64,000 nt of DNA from Whalleya microplaca (lineage: Eukaryota; Ascomycota; Sordariomycetes; Xylariales; Xylariaceae), in assembly GCA_022497155.1 (NCBI GenBank), contig MU385765.1, positions 124,001-188,000 of the forward strand, written 5' to 3'. The translations under genes and the position numbers were made by a program. Shown one piece after another: positions 61,001-64,000 of this stretch (within the stretch, counting starts at the first letter, position 1; every line of letters starts with the position of its first letter). Below the pieces are notes generated by a model, which had not been told where the DNA came from, did no database searches, and saw nothing but the letters and a program-made list of their open reading frames with translations.

Positions 61001-62841
61001 CATCAGCTCAACAATGCCCCTTCCTCCCGACGAGCCACTCATTCTATCACACTTTCACGACGGCAAGCAGAAATATGCAAGGCAACGAAAACCAACAGGG
61101 GCTACCGGTCCAGTTCGCAAAGACCGAAACATTCCACCTGTTGTCATACTGAATCGCATATCTACGGAGTCGTGAAAAAGCGACTATTTAGGGAGCGGCC
61201 CCCATTCAGTTTCGCCCAGGTTTTGTTTGTACTTGTACCATCTTTGCAGGAGACACCAAGGTGTATATACGTACAACTCAAGAAACCCCATGGCTCGGTT
61301 ACGCCTTATGCGTCCCGAAGGCAGCGAGCGCTTCCCAGGTTTATGGTACGTGTTCCAAGCCTATCACTGGCAGTTCTAGGACTATATCAATATAGGAGAA
61401 AAAGCTTATAGCCACTATAGAGTCTAGGGGTAACCGGGAAAGCATAGCTACGACGTCAGGTACGCGATACAACTCAATAGTAAGGTGACCAGGTTATTGG
61501 CTTGTCGCATCGGGTTCTCTGGGTTCAAACAGACATGAACAACTGACCCAGTCGAGCAGTATTATAATCTTTCCCTTCTACTAAAATAGGTAGCATAGCG
61601 TTAGGTCTCATATGTTGCGTATATAAACGCACCAAGACGCTTGTTAGTACAGATACTTGTCATCCATGATACGCACTTATGCTAAGCATCCCTTCTTTAG
61701 GCATACGACACAGCTCACCTCTTCCTCGGTTGACCAGAGGATGAGGCAGTGGCATGTTCGATTCGAACGGACTGCTGCCATTTTCCAGGCCAACAACCCT
61801 TCAGGTTTGAAACCATGAAAAAATCTCGTTTTACGAATTAAGCCACCTCCCGCACATTTGGTTGCTTCAGATAATTTTAGCGTTCAGTATGACATGACTA
61901 TGGTACAGACGGTAAGTAAAGGGCCGCTATGACGCCAAATGCGAATGTCTTCCCTTCCTGCCCCCTACTTCAGCTGGACCCAGCCCAATCTTCATTTTCC
62001 CCCACTGCCAGGAACGCTAGGTCAAAGAGAAGGACGATCTCGAGGGAACGCCGAAAAGGTGTGCCATCCCTTTGCCAGAACCCAGATGCTGCGTTTACTA
62101 TCTTCCCTCCGACTGAACATATAAATCACTCCTACCCCCTGGTAATTTTTGTTCTTTATCCACAGAAAACAGTAATGTCTCCACTCCATCTACCGTAACG
62201 AAACCGGGAGTGTCAAGGGTAAGAAACAAGAATTGAGTAGGCGCGTAAGGAATTTTTTTCGGGACGGAAAGGCCTTTTGGTATGAACATCTCGTCCTCTG
62301 GAAAAAAAAGGACTTCGACAGTGCTGTCGAGTTACCAAGGCTTTCAACCCCATCACAAAAGGAAGCGAAAAATGACGGCCAAACCCCATCGCCTGAGATT
62401 ACGGATTCGTCCTACAGTTCTAATGAATCTCTGGTTCTTGGCTGCGTCGGATGGGGGCTGGATCGGGTGGTATTCGGCGCTGTCGGTGCAATCGAAGGCG
62501 ACATATTAGCATAGTAGCCGGCGATGGAAGAGACGGAAGATGGTATTATAGTGGTATCAATAAGCAGGCAGGAACCAGAAACTAAATCCTTCTGGTACTC
62601 GGTCGGCAGCGGCTGGGTATGGGCAGCGTGGTTCGAGTACAATGCAGTACAAGGAAAATGATTGTTGAGAAAGGTTGTCGTGACTTCGTCCTGATAGCAC
62701 CGAATGTTGACGATTCGCAAGTGCATGTCAGGTAGAAATTAGTTCGAAATACCCGGGTCGAGGTCAGATATCACCCCCTCCCCCCCGGTGGTGTTGATAA
62801 TCTACGAAGGTTCTCGATGTTGCTACGGTGACTTATTATGT
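58079..62841. other. Gene-free intergenic stretch
   Basis: 4.8 kb without a supportable gene, lying between the phosducin-like and G-beta genes. Short repeats include GGCTGGCAG (about 58200-58230) and AATGCCACCAA (about 58350-58380). TACCTAGGTA lies at 58923-58932 and poly-C/poly-G runs near 62775 and 59960. Open frames up to 131 codons (60757-61152) show no family resemblance. Confidence 0.5.
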
Positions 62842-63971
62842 CTAGTATGCCCAAATTTTAAGCTATAACTTGTCAGCGCGCTCAAGGCTCTGTGAAGGCC
62901 GCGATGATAGATACTTACTACTGAGTCCCAAGAACCTGTGCACAAGCTAATACCATCGTTGCTAACACCTAAGCAGCTGACACGGTTCTCGTGGCCCACA
63001 AGAGAGCCAATCTTCTCTCCTCTTGTGACATCCCATACCTGCGAAGCAATATATTAGCCTTGCCAAGGTTGACCGCGATAACAGCGACTCAACGTACCTT
63101 GCACTCGAAATCATCATAACCAGCGAACAGTAATCGCCCCGAGACGGAGGTAGCAACTGACGTGATGCCACACAGAATCGACTCGGACTGCAGGATGGTG
63201 TTAGTTCTTATCCGGAGTCGGAGGGAGCAGAATTCCTTTCTGTTTCACTTACGCCGTAAAGGTTGAGCTCTCTGTCCGCTCGGATATCAAACAGCCTACA
63301 TGTCGCATCATCAGAGCCCGTGACAAACGAGTGTCCGTCAGGGAAGAATTGGATGGCGTTGATGTCGGACTCGTGGCCGGCAAATGTCTGCACGGCCTTG
63401 CCGGCACGGATGTCCCATAGCTTTGCGAAAGCGTCGCAAGCACCCGAGATAAATGTGTTCTGATTCGTGGGGTTCAGGCTAATGCTCATGACGTCGCCCA
63501 AATGGTCCGCGAATTCCATGACTTTCGTGCCGGTCTCGATGTCCCATTTCATGCAGGTCATATCGCCGGACGAGGTCAGGATGCTCCGGTCGTTGATGAA
63601 ACGACAGCAGGACAGGTAGCCGGCATGGCCAGACAGTTCGCGCGCGACGCGCGTCGGGCCATCTCGGTTCTGGTTGAGGTTGTAAATAGAGCAGATGTTG
63701 TCGAGACCACCACAGGCAACGTAATTACCACTCGGGGCATAGGCGCAGGTCATGACCCATGACGACCGTAAGGGGATGGCGTGGACCTTGTTCGTCGTGT
63801 ACGCATCCCAAATAATTAGCTTTCCATCCTGCGAAGCCGATACTAGATGTCTCCGGTCCGTAGACCAGTGCATGGCATAGATCTTGGCGAGATGTCCCTT
63901 CAGTGTCCTTTTCGTCTTCATCAATTGATTCCTGGGAATTGCCTCGTGGGATTGCTGCGCGACGGCGCGGA
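62842..63971 (-). CDS. gnb-1: Heterotrimeric G-protein beta subunit (5' end outside window)
   Basis: Seven-bladed WD40 beta subunit acting with G-gamma in mating, development and virulence signalling in fungi. Visible minus-strand exons are 63971-63253, 63187-63098, 63038-62919 and 62862-62842, ending LKIWAY. They give about 315 residues in frame. The acceptor before [12 protein letters not shown] shows that one or more upstream exons with the N-terminal coiled coil (about 40 residues) lie beyond the right edge. Readable blades include [60 protein letters not shown] and [20 protein letters not shown]. The last exon codes only six residues and the stop. Sequence is near-identical to known filamentous-fungal G-beta proteins as I remember them. 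Confidence 0.95.
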
Positions 63972-64000
63972 CTGTTATCGACAAGAGCCCGAGTCAGAAC

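Noticed and set aside
60757..61152. 131-codon plus-strand frame between the phosducin-like and G-beta genes
   Set aside because: No recognisable motif, low-complexity start (SFSFSYF), and overlapping frames opposite. Not enough to call a gene.

Overview
The window looks like a chromosome segment of a filamentous ascomycete, most likely a sordariomycete. Three things suggest this. The genes have short introns of about 55-200 bases with GTRNGT donors. One gene is the fungal-type trifunctional tryptophan enzyme (glutamine amidotransferase, indole-glycerol-phosphate synthase and phosphoribosylanthranilate isomerase in one chain). Repeats are saturated with C-to-T/G-to-A changes and TpA, the signature expected of repeat-induced point mutation (RIP). 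The organism call is inference; no rRNA or marker gene is present.

Left part (1-11.4 kb): an AT-rich RIP block contains a dead Tc1/mariner transposon (508-1924). A secreted proteinase K-like serine protease follows (3844-5240), then a gene-poor stretch with a hAT-like MITE (7677-8119).

Central gene block (11.4-39.4 kb): a low-complexity fungal protein, triosephosphate isomerase, mitochondrial ribosomal protein mL43, ribosome assembly factor Mrt4, U1-70K, Tim9, nucleoporin Nup188, the trifunctional TrpC protein, a DUF4211 nuclear protein, a Yrb1-type Ran-binding protein and a single-pass membrane protein. These are mostly housekeeping genes. I rebuilt exon structures by hand so that each reads through in frame.

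Repeat block (39.4-55.9 kb): microsatellites, a 763-bp mariner-like MITE with exact TA duplications (41171-41933), and a 13.7-kb AT-rich block bounded by 38-bp near-perfect terminal inverted repeats (42127-55856). I read the block as one large, RIP-killed DNA transposon. It holds a decayed Tnp2/Plavaka-like transposase and several decayed reverse-strand reading frames. Two later insertions sit in it: a non-autonomous LTR retroelement (43852-45615), and a 232-bp inverted-repeat element (50156-50387) that interrupts the transposase and escaped RIP. This nested element is the most unusual structure in the window.

Right part (55.9-64 kb): a phosducin-like protein gene (PhLP1/BDM-1 type) and, about 4.8 kb away on the same strand, the gene for its expected client, the heterotrimeric G-protein beta subunit, whose 5' end runs off the window. 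No tRNA, rRNA or CRISPR array was found.
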